A stretch of DNA of 64,000 nucleotides from Verrucomicrobiota bacterium (GCA_016871755.1 VHCJ01000004.1:124001-188000), one strand, 5' to 3'. Shown: positions 56,121 to 64,000, counted from the first letter of the stretch. Notes: generated from the letters alone by a model not told the origin. Translations and numbers: made by a program.

Positions 56121-57059
56121 ATGACTGAGTGCGCCCTGAGTTTCGTCATTCCGCTCTACAACAGCGCCGAAACGATCGGACCGCTGGTGCGGGCGATCGC
56201 GTCTCTGAACGTGCCGGGCGGCCACGAGATCATTCTGGTGAATGACGGCAGCCGGGATGCGACCACGGAAATCTGCCGGCAACTGCTTCGGGAACTCGCC
56301 GTGCCGGTGCTTCTGGTCGAGCACGCCCGCAACTATGGCGAGCACAACGCCGTTCTCACCGGCTGGCGGCACGCCCGCGGTGCCCACATCGTCAATCTGG
56401 ACGACGATGGCCAGAACCCCCCTGAGGAAGCGCTCCGCCTCTGGCGGAAAGCGGTGGACGACGGCTTGGACGTCGTCTTCGGCGACTACGCGGACAAACG
56501 GCATGCGCTCTGGCGCAATTGGGGCAGTGCCTTCACGAACCGGCTCACGGACTGGGCGCTGGACAAGCCCCGCGGGCTTTACCTCTCGAGTTTCCGGTGC
56601 GTCAGCGCGTTCGCGGCCCGGGCGGTCGCGGCGAATCACGGACCGTTTCCCTACTTGGACGGCCTTCTCCTGCAGGTCACGCAGCGCGTCGGTTCGCTGC
56701 CCGTGGAGCATCGCGACCGGCAATCCGGACGCAGCGGCTACACGCTCCGCCGACTGTTCCGACTCTGGCTCAGCACGCTGGTCAATTTCTCGGTCCTGCC
56801 TCTCCGGATCGCGACCCTGATGGGGCTCTTGCTGGCGGCGGCGGGCTTCGTGGCGCTCGCCGTGGTGCTTTCGTGGTGGTGGCGCGGGACTGGACCGGCC
56901 TTCGGCTGGGGATCGCTCATGGGGGCGTTCCTCGTCTTCTCGGGCGTGCAGATGGTGATGCTCGGCGTGATCGGTGAGTACCTCGGCCGCATGTTCATCA
57001 CCGTCAACCAGCGGCCCCAGGCGCTGGTGCGGGAAGTGATCCGCGGAGGCGCCAGCTGA
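56121..57059 (+). CDS. GT2 glycosyltransferase, polyprenyl-phosphate type (ArnC/GtrB-like)
   Basis: A 312-residue enzyme. The GT-A domain has SFVIPLYNSAETIGPLV, ILVNDGSRDATTE, RNYGEHNAVLTGWRHARGAHIVNLDDDGQNPPE (metal-binding DDD), and the acceptor region LDKPRGLYLSSFRCVSA. Two C-terminal TM helices (IATLMGLLLAAAGFVALAVVLS and MGAFLVFSGVQMVMLGVIGEYL) mark the DPM1/ArnC/GtrB group that loads a sugar onto undecaprenyl phosphate for use outside by GT-C enzymes. The neighbouring GT-C-like membrane proteins could be its users. ATG 56121 is the only sensible start. It is the last gene of the block. Confidence 0.92.
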   Translation: MTECALSFVIPLYNSAETIGPLVRAIASLNVPGGHEIILVNDGSRDATTEICRQLLRELAVPVLLVEHARNYGEHNAVLTGWRHARGAHIVNLDDDGQNPPEEALRLWRKAVDDGLDVVFGDYADKRHALWRNWGSAFTNRLTDWALDKPRGLYLSSFRCVSAFAARAVAANHGPFPYLDGLLLQVTQRVGSLPVEHRDRQSGRSGYTLRRLFRLWLSTLVNFSVLPLRIATLMGLLLAAAGFVALAVVLSWWWRGTGPAFGWGSLMGAFLVFSGVQMVMLGVIGEYLGRMFITVNQRPQALVREVIRGGAS

Positions 57060-57087
57060 GCCGCCGGTCCGCGCGGCGCCCTGACGC

Positions 57088-57735
57088 TCAGAGTGGCTGG
57101 CGGGATTCGATCAGACCGATCTCCAGTGCGTAACGGGTGAGGCTCGCGACATCGTGCAGGTCGAGTTTCCGCATCAGATTCGTGCGGTGATTGTCGACGG
57201 TCTTCACGCTGATGCTGAGCTTCGCCGCGATCTCCTTGGTGCTGTAGCTCTCGGCGACCAATTGGAGGATTTCCCGTTCGCGGTCCGTGAGGAAGTCGCT
57301 CGACGCGCTGGCGGACGGATTGGCAACCACGTTCCGGAGCAGGCCCGCGACGGCCGGACCGAAATAAGTGCCCCCGGTGGCGACGGTTTCCAGACCCTTG
57401 CGGAATTCGATCAAACCGGCGGTCTTCTCGACGAAGCCACGGGCGCCCGCCTCCAGCATCTCCCGAACAAGCATCGGGTTTTCGTGACCGGAGAAGACGA
57501 GGACCCGCAGATTGCGCAACTGCTTCGACAGACGACGGAGGAGGTCCACACCGTTCAAGCCGGGCAGCTTCGCGTCGAGAACGATGACATCCGGGGAGCG
57601 CTCGAGGCACATCGCGTAGGCGCTCTGCCCATTGCCGGTCTCGCCGACGAGTTGGTACTTCGGGTCGGTGCGGAGAATCTCGGCCAACATCTCGCGGATG
57701 GCGGTTTGATCTTCGACGATGACGAGCCGTTTCAT
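57088..57735 (-). CDS. NarL/LuxR-family response regulator
   Basis: A 215-residue two-component regulator. The receiver has the acidic pair VEDQ, phospho-acceptor Asp54 in VIVLDAKLPGLNG, Ser82 in VLVFSG and Lys104 in GFVEKTAG. The C-terminal LuxR helix-turn-helix is LTDREREILQLVAESYSTKEIAAKLSISVKTVDNHRTNLMRKL. No histidine kinase is adjacent. A palindrome lies 44 bp upstream of the start and could be an autoregulatory site. It is convergent with the GT2 gene at 57059. Confidence 0.93.
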   Translation of the reverse strand: MKRLVIVEDQTAIREMLAEILRTDPKYQLVGETGNGQSAYAMCLERSPDVIVLDAKLPGLNGVDLLRRLSKQLRNLRVLVFSGHENPMLVREMLEAGARGFVEKTAGLIEFRKGLETVATGGTYFGPAVAGLLRNVVANPSASASSDFLTDREREILQLVAESYSTKEIAAKLSISVKTVDNHRTNLMRKLDLHDVASLTRYALEIGLIESRQPL

Positions 57736-57778
57736 GGCGGGTTTGAGGGCGGGCTCCCTTCCCGAAGATCGGCTAGGG

Positions 57779-57794
57779 TAAACACCGCTGTTTA
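57779..57794. promoter_or_regulatory. Inverted repeat TAAACA-CCGC-TGTTTA upstream of the response regulator
   Basis: TAAACA at 57779-57784 and TGTTTA at 57789-57794 are perfect inverted repeats with a 4-bp spacer, in a locally AT-rich patch 44 bp before the response-regulator start at 57735. The position fits an operator for this regulator or for another dimeric factor. Confidence 0.35.
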
Positions 57795-57985
57795 GGCAAG
57801 GTAACGGCGTGGCCTGCCTCGCGCTGGGGGATTAACAAAGGTTTTACCCCGCAGTCGCTCCGCCGCGTACCCGCCGTCGGCGCGGCTCGACGATCGACTG
57901 CCGAACCTGGGTTCGGGTTCGGCGGCACGTCTGGAGCGCCTGACCGCGAGCGCGCGGCGCCTGGCTCGCCGGAGCGAGATGGAGG

Positions 57986-58060
57986 TGGTGGGCTGACTGG
58001 GATTCGAACCCAGAACCAACGACTTAAAAGGACGCTGCTCTACCGTTGAGCTATCAGCCC
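57986..58060 (-). tRNA. tRNA-Lys (anticodon UUU)
   Basis: The gene reads on the - strand from 58060 (GGGCTGA) to 57986 and includes an encoded CCA at 57988-57986. It folds as a 7-bp acceptor stem (GGGCTGA/TCAGCCC), 4-bp D stem (GCTC/GAGC, short 7-nt loop), anticodon loop CTTTTAA giving UUU, and 5-bp T stem (CTGGG/CCCAG) with loop TTCGAAT. The discriminator is A. The anticodon stem GCGTC/GTCGT has a U-U mismatch at 30-40 and a G-U at 27-43, which is unusual; the anticodon loop itself is standard. Confidence 0.93.
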
Positions 58061-58315
58061 GGAAGTCCGGTTGGGCCGGCCCGTGGACCACTCGGCCCGG
58101 CGATTCGCGGCGGAGTGCCGCGAGACCGGGAGAGGTTTCCCGGCGCCGAATCAACTGATCCCTGAAAGAAAGAGTGTCGGCAGCGGGAAACGGTCGGGCA
58201 AGCAGAAAGCGGGGCGTGCCCGGGTTGGATTAGGCTGGCGCCTTCCGGACGCGAGGTTCCAAATCCGACGCCAACTCGGCGCAACGGCGCACGGGGGCAA
58301 CGCTTTACTTTCGTG

Positions 58316-58340
58316 GGAACAATCGGCGACGAAACCCGTC
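58316..58340 (+). promoter_or_regulatory. Candidate ECF-sigma-type promoter of the rpoE-like gene
   Basis: GGAAC at 58316-58320 and CGTC at 58337-58340 are separated by 16 bp. GGAAC-N16-CGTC is the classic form of promoters read by ECF sigma factors, and many such genes activate themselves. The -10 element ends 17 bp before the ATG at 58358, so the leader would be very short. Confidence 0.42.
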
Positions 58341-58357
58341 ATAACGCGGCTGAGCGT

Positions 58358-58960
58358 ATGACCAGCAAAGCGCAGGACGTTGCCCTGGATCGTGATTTGA
58401 TTGTCCGATTCAAATCGGGGGATCAGTCGGCCTTCGACGAAATGGTGCGGCGTCACTGGGATCGCATCTACGCCATGGTGCTGCAATTGCTTCGCAATCC
58501 CCAGGATGCCGAGGAAGTGACACAGGACGCGTTCATCCGGGCGCATCGCGGGTTGGCGAACTTTCGCGGGGACTCGGCCTTTTCGACATGGCTCTACCAG
58601 ATCGCGACAAACCTGGCGCGCAATCGGTACTGGTACTGGTGGCGCCGGAAGCGCGACCAGACGATCTCCTTCGATCAGCCGGTCGGGGAGGACGGGTCGA
58701 CGACGCTGTCCGAGGTTTTCGCCGGTGAGCAGGAGTCTCCGGACGACCTGACGGTGACGCAGGAGTTGGTCGACCGGATCGCGGTCGGCATGGAGAAGCT
58801 CTCGGCCAAGCACCGCGAGATCTTGGTGCTGCGCAACGTCAAGAACCTCTCGTACGAGGAGATCTCAGCCATCCTTGGAATTTCGGTGGGGACCGTGAAG
58901 AGCCGCATTGCCCGGGCGCGGGAGAGCCTGCGCGAAAAGATTGGAGAAAAGTCGAAATGA
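58358..58960 (+). CDS. RNA polymerase ECF sigma factor (RpoE-like)
   Basis: A 200-residue group IV sigma factor. Region 2 lies at about 20-95 (FDEMVRRHWDRIYAMVLQLLRNPQDAEEVTQDAFIRAHRGLANFRGDSAFSTW in part; DAEEVTQDAF is the core) and includes the -10 recognition helix with basic NRYWYWWRRKR after it. Region 4 is at 140-195: LSAKHREILVLRNVKNLSYEEISAILGISVGTVKSRIARARE. ATG 58358 is preferred over an upstream start at 58313 since the latter would run through the candidate promoter. An ATGA overlap joins it to the anti-sigma gene, the usual arrangement. Confidence 0.9.
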   Translation: MTSKAQDVALDRDLIVRFKSGDQSAFDEMVRRHWDRIYAMVLQLLRNPQDAEEVTQDAFIRAHRGLANFRGDSAFSTWLYQIATNLARNRYWYWWRRKRDQTISFDQPVGEDGSTTLSEVFAGEQESPDDLTVTQELVDRIAVGMEKLSAKHREILVLRNVKNLSYEEISAILGISVGTVKSRIARARESLREKIGEKSK

Positions 58961-59670
58961 ATGAGTCGCGATTCGTCAAACTGCTGAACCTGTACGTGGA
59001 CCACGAGCTCACGGCGGGGGAGGCGGCGGAGTTGGAGGCCGAGCTGCAGCGGAACCCCGGGCGGCGTCGTTTGCTGCGGGAGTACCAGCAACTGCAGCGG
59101 GGCTGTGAGCGGTTGCTGGAGGTAGATCGGGCGTTGGCCCCCCGCACCGCGGAAGCCGTGCGCGCGCTCCGCCACCGTCGCAGCGGGGAATCGCGGTGGA
59201 CCGCCGTGTCGCGCCGCTGGTCTTGGTTCGCGGGTGTCGGCGCCGCCACGGCGGCCGCCGCCGTGGCCGTCATCGTCGTGCTCCGCCCGGAACCACCCGG
59301 ATCGGCCGTGCCCGCAACGGCGTCGGTCGTGGCGCAGAGCACCGTCGCCGCCGGCACTGGCACGCCTGCACCGCTCGAAATGCTCGACGTCACCGTGCCG
59401 GCGGTCTCCGAGCGGCGCGGCCTGCGCATGCGCTCGCTGTGGACGACGGCGTCGACGGAGCGCGAAGCGACGGCGGGGTTCACCCACGTGGCCGCTTCGG
59501 ATCTCTCCTGGCTCAACGACGTGCGTCTTCCGGCGGTCGGCGCTCCGCGGCCGGAGGACCTGCTCTTCCGCGAGACCGCACGCCCGTTGCGTCCGCTCGA
59601 ACAAATCCCGCCGAGCCAGCGTCCGTTGCAGGCGACGCTTGAGATGACGGCGTTCCAGTTCCAGCGGTAG
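58957..59670 (+). CDS. Putative membrane anti-sigma factor
   Basis: A 237-residue protein encoded in the same operon as the ECF sigma, overlapping by 4 nt. The N-terminal 60 residues (SRFVKLLNLYVDHELTAGEAAELEAEL, then QQLQRGCERLL) resemble the zf-HC2/anti-sigma helical domain, but I do not see the full HxxxCxxC zinc motif. A single TM helix is at about 89-109 (SWFAGVGAATAAAAVAVIVVL). The 130-residue extracytoplasmic tail is of low complexity near the membrane. Role as an anti-sigma for the adjacent sigma factor is inferred from position and layout, so the signal is unknown. Confidence 0.65.
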   Translation: MNESRFVKLLNLYVDHELTAGEAAELEAELQRNPGRRRLLREYQQLQRGCERLLEVDRALAPRTAEAVRALRHRRSGESRWTAVSRRWSWFAGVGAATAAAAVAVIVVLRPEPPGSAVPATASVVAQSTVAAGTGTPAPLEMLDVTVPAVSERRGLRMRSLWTTASTEREATAGFTHVAASDLSWLNDVRLPAVGAPRPEDLLFRETARPLRPLEQIPPSQRPLQATLEMTAFQFQR

Positions 59671-59854
59671 CCCGGGTTGCGGGTCGGCGCGAATCAGCGC
59701 ATCGTTTTGCCCGTTGTGCGTCGCGAAGGCGTTGGCGCAGTGCCACCCTCGCTCCTTTCGCTGGGTTCCTCCGTCCGCGGAGAAGGTCGCCGCGGCAGCG
59801 CCACGCTCCTCCCACGGCGAGCGCGGCCGTCCTGGGGTCCAAACGGTTCAAACC

Positions 59855-60478
59855 TCAGGCGAGTGCGCTCTTTATCAACTGCTCGGTGGTGGCTCCCGCC
59901 CCAAGGGCGAGGGCCGCGCGCCGGACGGCTTCGTCGGCGTCCGCCGCCTTGTAGCCCAGCGCCACGAGGGCCTTGACGGCGTCGGCGCTGCGGCCTGAGC
60001 CAGAAGGAGGAGCGGCGTCGCGGCCGACGGCGGCATCTCCGGCGGGAGAAGAGATTCCCGTGCCGGTCGGGCCGGGGCCAATCTTGCCGCGCAGTTCGAC
60101 GATGAGGCGCTCCGCCGTCTTCTTGCCGATCCCCGGACTCTTCGCGAGCAGCGCGAGGTCTCCGGAGCGGATCGCGCTCTCCAGTGAGGCGACGGACAGC
60201 TTGCTCATGATCGACGTCGCCAGCTTGGGCCCCACGCCGCTGACATGATCGATGAGCAAGCGGAAGAAGTCCCGGTCCTCGAGCGTCGCAAATCCGTAGA
60301 GCGTCTGCGCGTCTTCGCGGTAAACGACATGGGTGTGGAGCTTGACGGTGGCTCCGATGGCCGGAAGGCGCTCGGCAGTCGTCACCGGAATGTGGACCTC
60401 GTAGCCGAGTCCGTTCAACTCGATGACCGCCGAGAGGGGCGTGGCGGCGGCCAGGACACCCTGGATCGACGTGATCAT
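59855..60478 (-). CDS. ruvA: Holliday junction branch migration protein RuvA
   Basis: A 207-residue DNA-binding subunit of RuvAB. The N-terminal OB fold begins MITSIQGVLAAATPLSAVIELNGLGYEVHIP, followed by VYREDAQTLYGFATLEDRDFFRLLI; the two helix-hairpin-helix motifs are HVSGVGPKLATSIMS and KSPGIGKKTAERLIVEL; the C-terminal domain III is DAVKALVALGYKAADADEAVRRA. ATG 60478 overlaps dapB by 4 nt. The linker before domain III is long and Gly/Pro-rich. ruvB is not in the window. Confidence 0.96.
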   Translation of the reverse strand: MITSIQGVLAAATPLSAVIELNGLGYEVHIPVTTAERLPAIGATVKLHTHVVYREDAQTLYGFATLEDRDFFRLLIDHVSGVGPKLATSIMSKLSVASLESAIRSGDLALLAKSPGIGKKTAERLIVELRGKIGPGPTGTGISSPAGDAAVGRDAAPPSGSGRSADAVKALVALGYKAADADEAVRRAALALGAGATTEQLIKSALA

Positions 60479-61212
60479 GACGACCGCAGGCCGAGGACAT
60501 CCTGCATGTCGTGCAGACCGGCCGGCCGGTCGGAGATCCACTCGGCCGCGCGGATCGCTCCACGCGCGAAGATGCTGCGGTCAGACGCCTTGTGCGTGAG
60601 TTCCAACCGCTCGCCCACGCCTGCGAAGAGCACGGTGTGGTCTCCGGCCACGTCTCCGCCGCGGAGGGCATGCACGCCAACCTCCCCTGCGCTGCGTTCG
60701 CCCACAATGCCCGACCGACCATGGCGCAGCGCGGACTCGTCGAGCCGACGCTCCTCCAAGATGATCTCAAGCAGGCGCGCGGCGGTCCCCGACGGAGCGT
60801 CCTTCTTGAACCGATGGTGCATCTCCACCACCTCGCAGTCGTAGTCCGAGCCCAGCACCGCAGCGGCCCGCTGCGTCAGGGCGAACAGCAGATTCACCCC
60901 CACGGAATAGTTTCCAGCCCAGACGCACGGTGCTTGGGAGGCCAGCGCGGCGAGCTCGCGCTTCTCCGCTGCGGAATGCCCGGTGGTGCCGATCACCAGT
61001 GGTCGGCGATGACGTACGGCCAACTCCAGCACCGCCCGGGTCGTCTGATGAAACGAGAAATCGATCACCACGTCGCCGGCGGCAAACGCGTCCGAAAGCG
61101 TGTCGCCGGCATCGACGCGGGCTGCGATCCGGTGACCGGCCGCCTCGGCGGCCGACGCGATGGCAAGTCCCATCCGCCCCTTGGCGCCGACGATGCTGAG
61201 GGAGAGGCCCAT
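60475..61212 (-). CDS. dapB: 4-hydroxy-tetrahydrodipicolinate reductase
   Basis: A 245-residue cytoplasmic NAD(P)H-dependent enzyme of lysine and diaminopimelate synthesis. The cofactor site is SIVGAKGRMGLAIASAA, VVIDFSFHQTT and VIGTTGHSAAE follow, and the catalytic His/Lys region is EVVEMHHRFKKDAPSGTA. Length matches DapB. Start ATG 61212 lies 4 bp after the dapA stop. It is translationally coupled to ruvA at its 3' end. Confidence 0.96.
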   Translation of the reverse strand: MGLSLSIVGAKGRMGLAIASAAEAAGHRIAARVDAGDTLSDAFAAGDVVIDFSFHQTTRAVLELAVRHRRPLVIGTTGHSAAEKRELAALASQAPCVWAGNYSVGVNLLFALTQRAAAVLGSDYDCEVVEMHHRFKKDAPSGTAARLLEIILEERRLDESALRHGRSGIVGERSAGEVGVHALRGGDVAGDHTVLFAGVGERLELTHKASDRSIFARGAIRAAEWISDRPAGLHDMQDVLGLRSS

Positions 61213-61216
61213 GGAC

Positions 61217-62104
61217 TCAGGCTCGCAGGTCCGACAGCGCGTGGGCGAGCACCTTTTCGGTCGCGGGCAGCAGCGGGCTGAGCGGCGGGCGCACCTCGGC
61301 GGATGCGATCCGTCCGGTCGCGGCCAGGGCATGCTTCACCGGTACGGGGTTGGGCTCGAGGAACAGCGCCTTGAAGACCGGGAAGAGTCGACGATGCAGT
61401 TTCCCGGCGGCGGCAAAGTCGTTGGCCTGCGCCAGTCGCGTCAGGCGGCTCACCTCGCGCGGGAGCAGGTTCGACGCCACGCTGATCACGCCCTCGGCCC
61501 CCACCGACATGAACGGGACCGTCAGCGCATCGTCGCCACTCAGGACGGTGAGATCCCGGCCCATGGCCTGCTTAAGCAAGTCGACTCGCTCGACAGAGCC
61601 GCCTGCTTCCTTGATCCACCGCACGTGCCGGTAGCGATGGGCGAGGCGCTCGACCACCCCCACACTGATCTCGATCCCGCAGCGGCCCGGAATGGAGTAG
61701 AGGATGATCGGGCGGTCCGTGGCGTCAGCGATGGCGCAAAAGTGTTGAAACAAACCCTCTTGACTCGGCTTGTTGTAGTACGGCGCGACCACCAGCATGG
61801 CGTCGGCTCCTGCCTCGTGGGACAACCGAGTCAGATCGACCGCCTCCCGCGTGGCGTTGGAGCCGGTGCCAGCGATCACCGGGACCCGACCCCGCGCGGC
61901 TGCAATTACGCTGCGAATAACATCAAGGTGCTCCTCGTGATCGAGGGTGGGGGATTCTCCCGTGGTGCCGACCGGGACAAGGCCGTCGATTCCGGACTTA
62001 ATCTGAAACTCCACGAGCCGTTTAAGGTCTTCATGGCTGACCTTTTGATCCTGGAACGGCGTGATGAGCGCGGTGATGGCGCCGGTAAGGGGGCGGAGCT
62101 TCAT
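61217..62104 (-). CDS. dapA: 4-hydroxy-tetrahydrodipicolinate synthase
   Basis: A 295-residue TIM-barrel aldolase that condenses pyruvate with aspartate semialdehyde at the entry to the diaminopimelate branch. The substrate loop is GTTGESPTLDHEEH, Tyr136 lies in ILYSIPGRCGIE, and the Schiff-base Lys165 in WIKEAGGS. VAPYYNKPSQEGLFQHF is the family signature. An SD-like GGAAAGG precedes the start at 62104. It is first of dapA-dapB-ruvA and is divergent from the pilT-like gene by 71 bp. Confidence 0.96.
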   Translation of the reverse strand: MKLRPLTGAITALITPFQDQKVSHEDLKRLVEFQIKSGIDGLVPVGTTGESPTLDHEEHLDVIRSVIAAARGRVPVIAGTGSNATREAVDLTRLSHEAGADAMLVVAPYYNKPSQEGLFQHFCAIADATDRPIILYSIPGRCGIEISVGVVERLAHRYRHVRWIKEAGGSVERVDLLKQAMGRDLTVLSGDDALTVPFMSVGAEGVISVASNLLPREVSRLTRLAQANDFAAAGKLHRRLFPVFKALFLEPNPVPVKHALAATGRIASAEVRPPLSPLLPATEKVLAHALSDLRA

Positions 62105-62175
62105 GGGAGGGAAACCTTTCCAGCAAACCAGATTACCCCGGAGGGATCGCAACGTTATTTTCCGGTGACCCCCTC

Positions 62176-63264
62176 ATGAGTACCCATCTCGATTTGATTC
62201 AGGACCTGCTGCGGCTGGCCGTGGAGAGCGGCGCCTCCGATATTGTGATCAAGGAGGGCAAGCCTGGCTTTGTGCGCCTTTCCGGGCGTCTCAAGCCGGT
62301 CGATATGGACATGATCGACGAGTCTGAGATCCGCGCGTTCATCGATGAAGTCATTCCCCCGGCGTTCCGGCGCGGCTGGGAGCAGGACGGTCAGGTTGAT
62401 TTCTCGTATGTCGCCGAGGATATCGGTCGCTTCCGCGTCAACGCCTTCCGTCAGCACGGGCAGGCGAGCGTGGTGTTCCGGTACGTCAAGAATCGGGTGC
62501 CCTCGCTGGAGGAGTTGAACCTGCAGGCCGATCCCCTCCTGCGCCTTGCGCAGGCCTCGGATGGAATCGTGCTGATCTGCGGTTCCACCGGCTCGGGCAA
62601 GAGCTCGACGATGGCCGCGCTGTTGAACTGGATCAATCGGAGCCAGGATCGTCACGTCATCACGATCGAGGATCCCATCGAGTACACGTTCCAGGACGAC
62701 AAGTCGGTTTTTCAGCAGCGCGAGATCGGCCTCGACGTCCCGGACTTTCATTCCGCGGTGCGCTCGGAGCTCCGCCAGAATCCCGATGTGATCCTCATCG
62801 GCGAAATGCGCGATCGTGAGACCTTCGAGACGGCCATGAGCGCCGCCGAGACGGGTCACTTGGTGTTTTCCACGCTGCACGCGGGTTCGACCTCGCAGGC
62901 GCTCACCCGCCTCTTCGAATTCTTCCCGCCGGAGCAGCAGTTGCAGGCGCGCCGGCAGATCGCCGGTTCCATGCGCGGCTTCATCTGCCAGAAGCTGATC
63001 CCCGCCCTCCAAGGCGGCGGTCGTCTGCCGGCGAACGAAATCCTCCACGTCGACGCCACCGTCCGAAGCCTGCTGCTGGAGGGCCAGTTCGAGCGCATCC
63101 AGAGCCTGCTCGACAGTGGCAACGAAACCGGGACTCTCGCCTTCAATCGCGACCTGCTCCGGCTCGTGCGCGCGGGCAAGATCTCCAAGGCCGACGCCCT
63201 TCGCTTCTCCCCGAATCCCCAGCAGCTCGACATGAACATGAAGGGGATCTTCATCAAGGTCTGA
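62176..63264 (+). CDS. PilT/PilU-family type IV pilus retraction ATPase
   Basis: A 362-residue hexameric ATPase that retracts type IV pili or powers related machines. Walker A GSTGSGKSS is at 136-144; the Asp box ITIEDPIEY, Walker B NPDVILIGEMRD and His box TGHLVFSTLHAG follow; the Asn/Pro-rich LFEFFPPEQQLQARRQIA is standard. No other pilus genes are adjacent. PilT versus PilU cannot be settled here. It begins with a conserved N-terminal domain (LLRLAVESGASDIVIKEG). A hairpin follows its stop. Confidence 0.93.
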   Translation: MSTHLDLIQDLLRLAVESGASDIVIKEGKPGFVRLSGRLKPVDMDMIDESEIRAFIDEVIPPAFRRGWEQDGQVDFSYVAEDIGRFRVNAFRQHGQASVVFRYVKNRVPSLEELNLQADPLLRLAQASDGIVLICGSTGSGKSSTMAALLNWINRSQDRHVITIEDPIEYTFQDDKSVFQQREIGLDVPDFHSAVRSELRQNPDVILIGEMRDRETFETAMSAAETGHLVFSTLHAGSTSQALTRLFEFFPPEQQLQARRQIAGSMRGFICQKLIPALQGGGRLPANEILHVDATVRSLLLEGQFERIQSLLDSGNETGTLAFNRDLLRLVRAGKISKADALRFSPNPQQLDMNMKGIFIKV

Positions 63265-63278
63265 GCGCGGTGCGGGGT

Positions 63279-63299
63279 GGGCGGCGCTTGGCGCCGCCC
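63279..63299 (+). terminator. Strong GC hairpin after the PilT-like gene
   Basis: GGGCGGCGC at 63279-63287 and GCGCCGCCC at 63291-63299 are perfect inverted repeats with a TTG loop, 14 bp after the stop at 63264. No T tract follows, so termination would be Rho-dependent or the stem may only stabilise the mRNA end. Confidence 0.5.
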
Positions 63300-63504
63300 C
63301 CACGGAGCTGGGCCGGAAATGCGTTTCGGTGCGGACGCCGCTCCGAAGCGCGCCGCGCGAGGGTGAGGGTGGCGGACGGGTGAGCTGCGGGGTCGCTGGG
63401 AGCAAGGCGTCGCGCCGTTAGCCGGAGCGGGCGAGCGCCGCCCATTTTTGCGCAACCGACTCTCGCCTTTAGCGATGGAAGGTGTTGGTCTGCGGATTCC
63501 TGCC

Positions 63505-64000
63505 ATGCCCGAAACCGCCGCCAAGCGCCCGACGATTCTGGTCATCGACGATGACGCGGAGATCCGCTACTCGCTCGCGCGGGTGCTCTCGTCGCGGGGG
63601 TGGCAGGTGAGCGAGGCGGCCAGCGGCGAGTTGGGGATCGCCGCGGTGAAGAAGTCGCCCCCGGACGTCGTGTTCCTCGATGTCCGGATGGGGGGTATGA
63701 GCGGACTGGAGGCGCTCCAGCACATCCGGTCCGCGCACCCGCGGCAGTTGGTCATCCTGATGACCGCATTCGGCACGGCGCAGACGGCGATCGAGGCGAT
63801 GAAGTACGGCGCCTTCGATTACATCATGAAGCCCTTCGACCCGCAGAAGGTGCTGACCCTCGTCGACAACGCGCTGCAGGCCGGGGCGGACATGCGCGCG
63901 GCCGTCGACTACAAGCCGAGCCTGAACAGCGAGGACTATAAGGAGGGAATCGTCGGCGCCTCCCCTGTCATGCAGGATGTGTTCAAGGTGATCGGGCAGG
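63505..64000 (+). CDS. NtrC-family sigma-54 response regulator, truncated by window edge
   Basis: The first 165 residues of a receiver-AAA-HTH regulator. The receiver has the acidic pocket VIDDD, phospho-acceptor Asp59 in VVFLDVRMGG, Thr in LMTAFG and Lys109 in IMKPFD. The linker leads into EGIVGASPVMQDVFKVIGQ, the start of the sigma-54 AAA domain. The frame is open to the last base, so the AAA and DNA-binding parts lie beyond the window. The start is uncertain: ATG 63505 (MPETAAKRPT) is preferred; ATG 63475 is in frame and adds 10 residues. Confidence 0.88.
   Translation, partial: MPETAAKRPTILVIDDDAEIRYSLARVLSSRGWQVSEAASGELGIAAVKKSPPDVVFLDVRMGGMSGLEALQHIRSAHPRQLVILMTAFGTAQTAIEAMKYGAFDYIMKPFDPQKVLTLVDNALQAGADMRAAVDYKPSLNSEDYKEGIVGASPVMQDVFKVIGQ

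Noticed and set aside
57960-57985. CTCGC-CGGA-GCGAG hairpin downstream of tRNA-Lys as its terminator
   Set aside because: Only 5 bp of stem with no T tract; too weak to call.
62155-63405. A 416-codon minus-strand open frame opposite the PilT-like gene
   Set aside because: Antisense to a well-supported ATPase with all motifs; the reverse frame shows no family features.

Overview
The window is one contiguous piece of a very GC-rich bacterial chromosome with densely packed genes, many 4-nt ATGA/GTGA overlaps, and no insertion sequence, prophage or CRISPR array that I can see. The likely host is a verrucomicrobial (Opitutaceae-like) Gram-negative. This is an inference from outer-membrane proteins (TonB receptor, OprP-type porin), the C-terminal domain of the 3139-4941 protein that I associate with Opitutus relatives, and the general gene style. 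It is not proven.

Layout. 135-11568 (+): a phosphate-acquisition block with a TonB-dependent receptor, a secreted beta-helix-like partner, a phosphate-type porin, then pstS-pstC-pstA-pstB-phoU. Runs of GTNAC-type pentamers repeated every 11 bp, as in Pho boxes, precede the receptor and the porin, so the block reads as one Pho regulon from outer membrane to cytoplasm. 11551-14197 (-): an MFS transporter and a vanadium-haloperoxidase/PAP2-like exported protein. 14477-17839 (+): a ketone-body/3-hydroxybutyrate operon (thiolase, fused succinyl-CoA transferase, 3-hydroxybutyrate dehydrogenase). 17836-29509 (-): MacA-like adaptor, MacB-type ATPase and permease, then methyltransferase, two large polytopic membrane proteins (one YfhO-like), a second methyltransferase and a cytochrome P450. 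29670-32547 (+): an M14 peptidase broken by one frameshift. 32572-33060 (-): coaD. 33242-39401 (-): a complete YejABEF-like oligopeptide ABC importer with two separate ATPases.

39767-46472 (+) and 46469-51763 (-) are two convergent operons that look like parts of one lipid/glycan pathway. The first holds an ACP-dehydratase fusion, ketosynthase, SDR, MGDG-synthase-like glycosyltransferase and two GT4 enzymes. The second holds a flippase-like membrane protein, two glycosyltransferases and an alpha-oxoamine synthase. 51865-57059 (+) continues with a methyltransferase, a 12-TM-type membrane protein, a sugar-nucleotide epimerase and a polyprenyl-phosphate-type GT2. This 17 kb accessory region is the best candidate for an undescribed system.

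57088 to the end is mostly housekeeping and regulation: a NarL-type response regulator, tRNA-Lys(UUU), an ECF sigma/anti-sigma pair with a candidate autoregulated promoter, dapA-dapB-ruvA (-), a PilT-family ATPase, and the 5' part of an NtrC-type regulator cut by the window edge.
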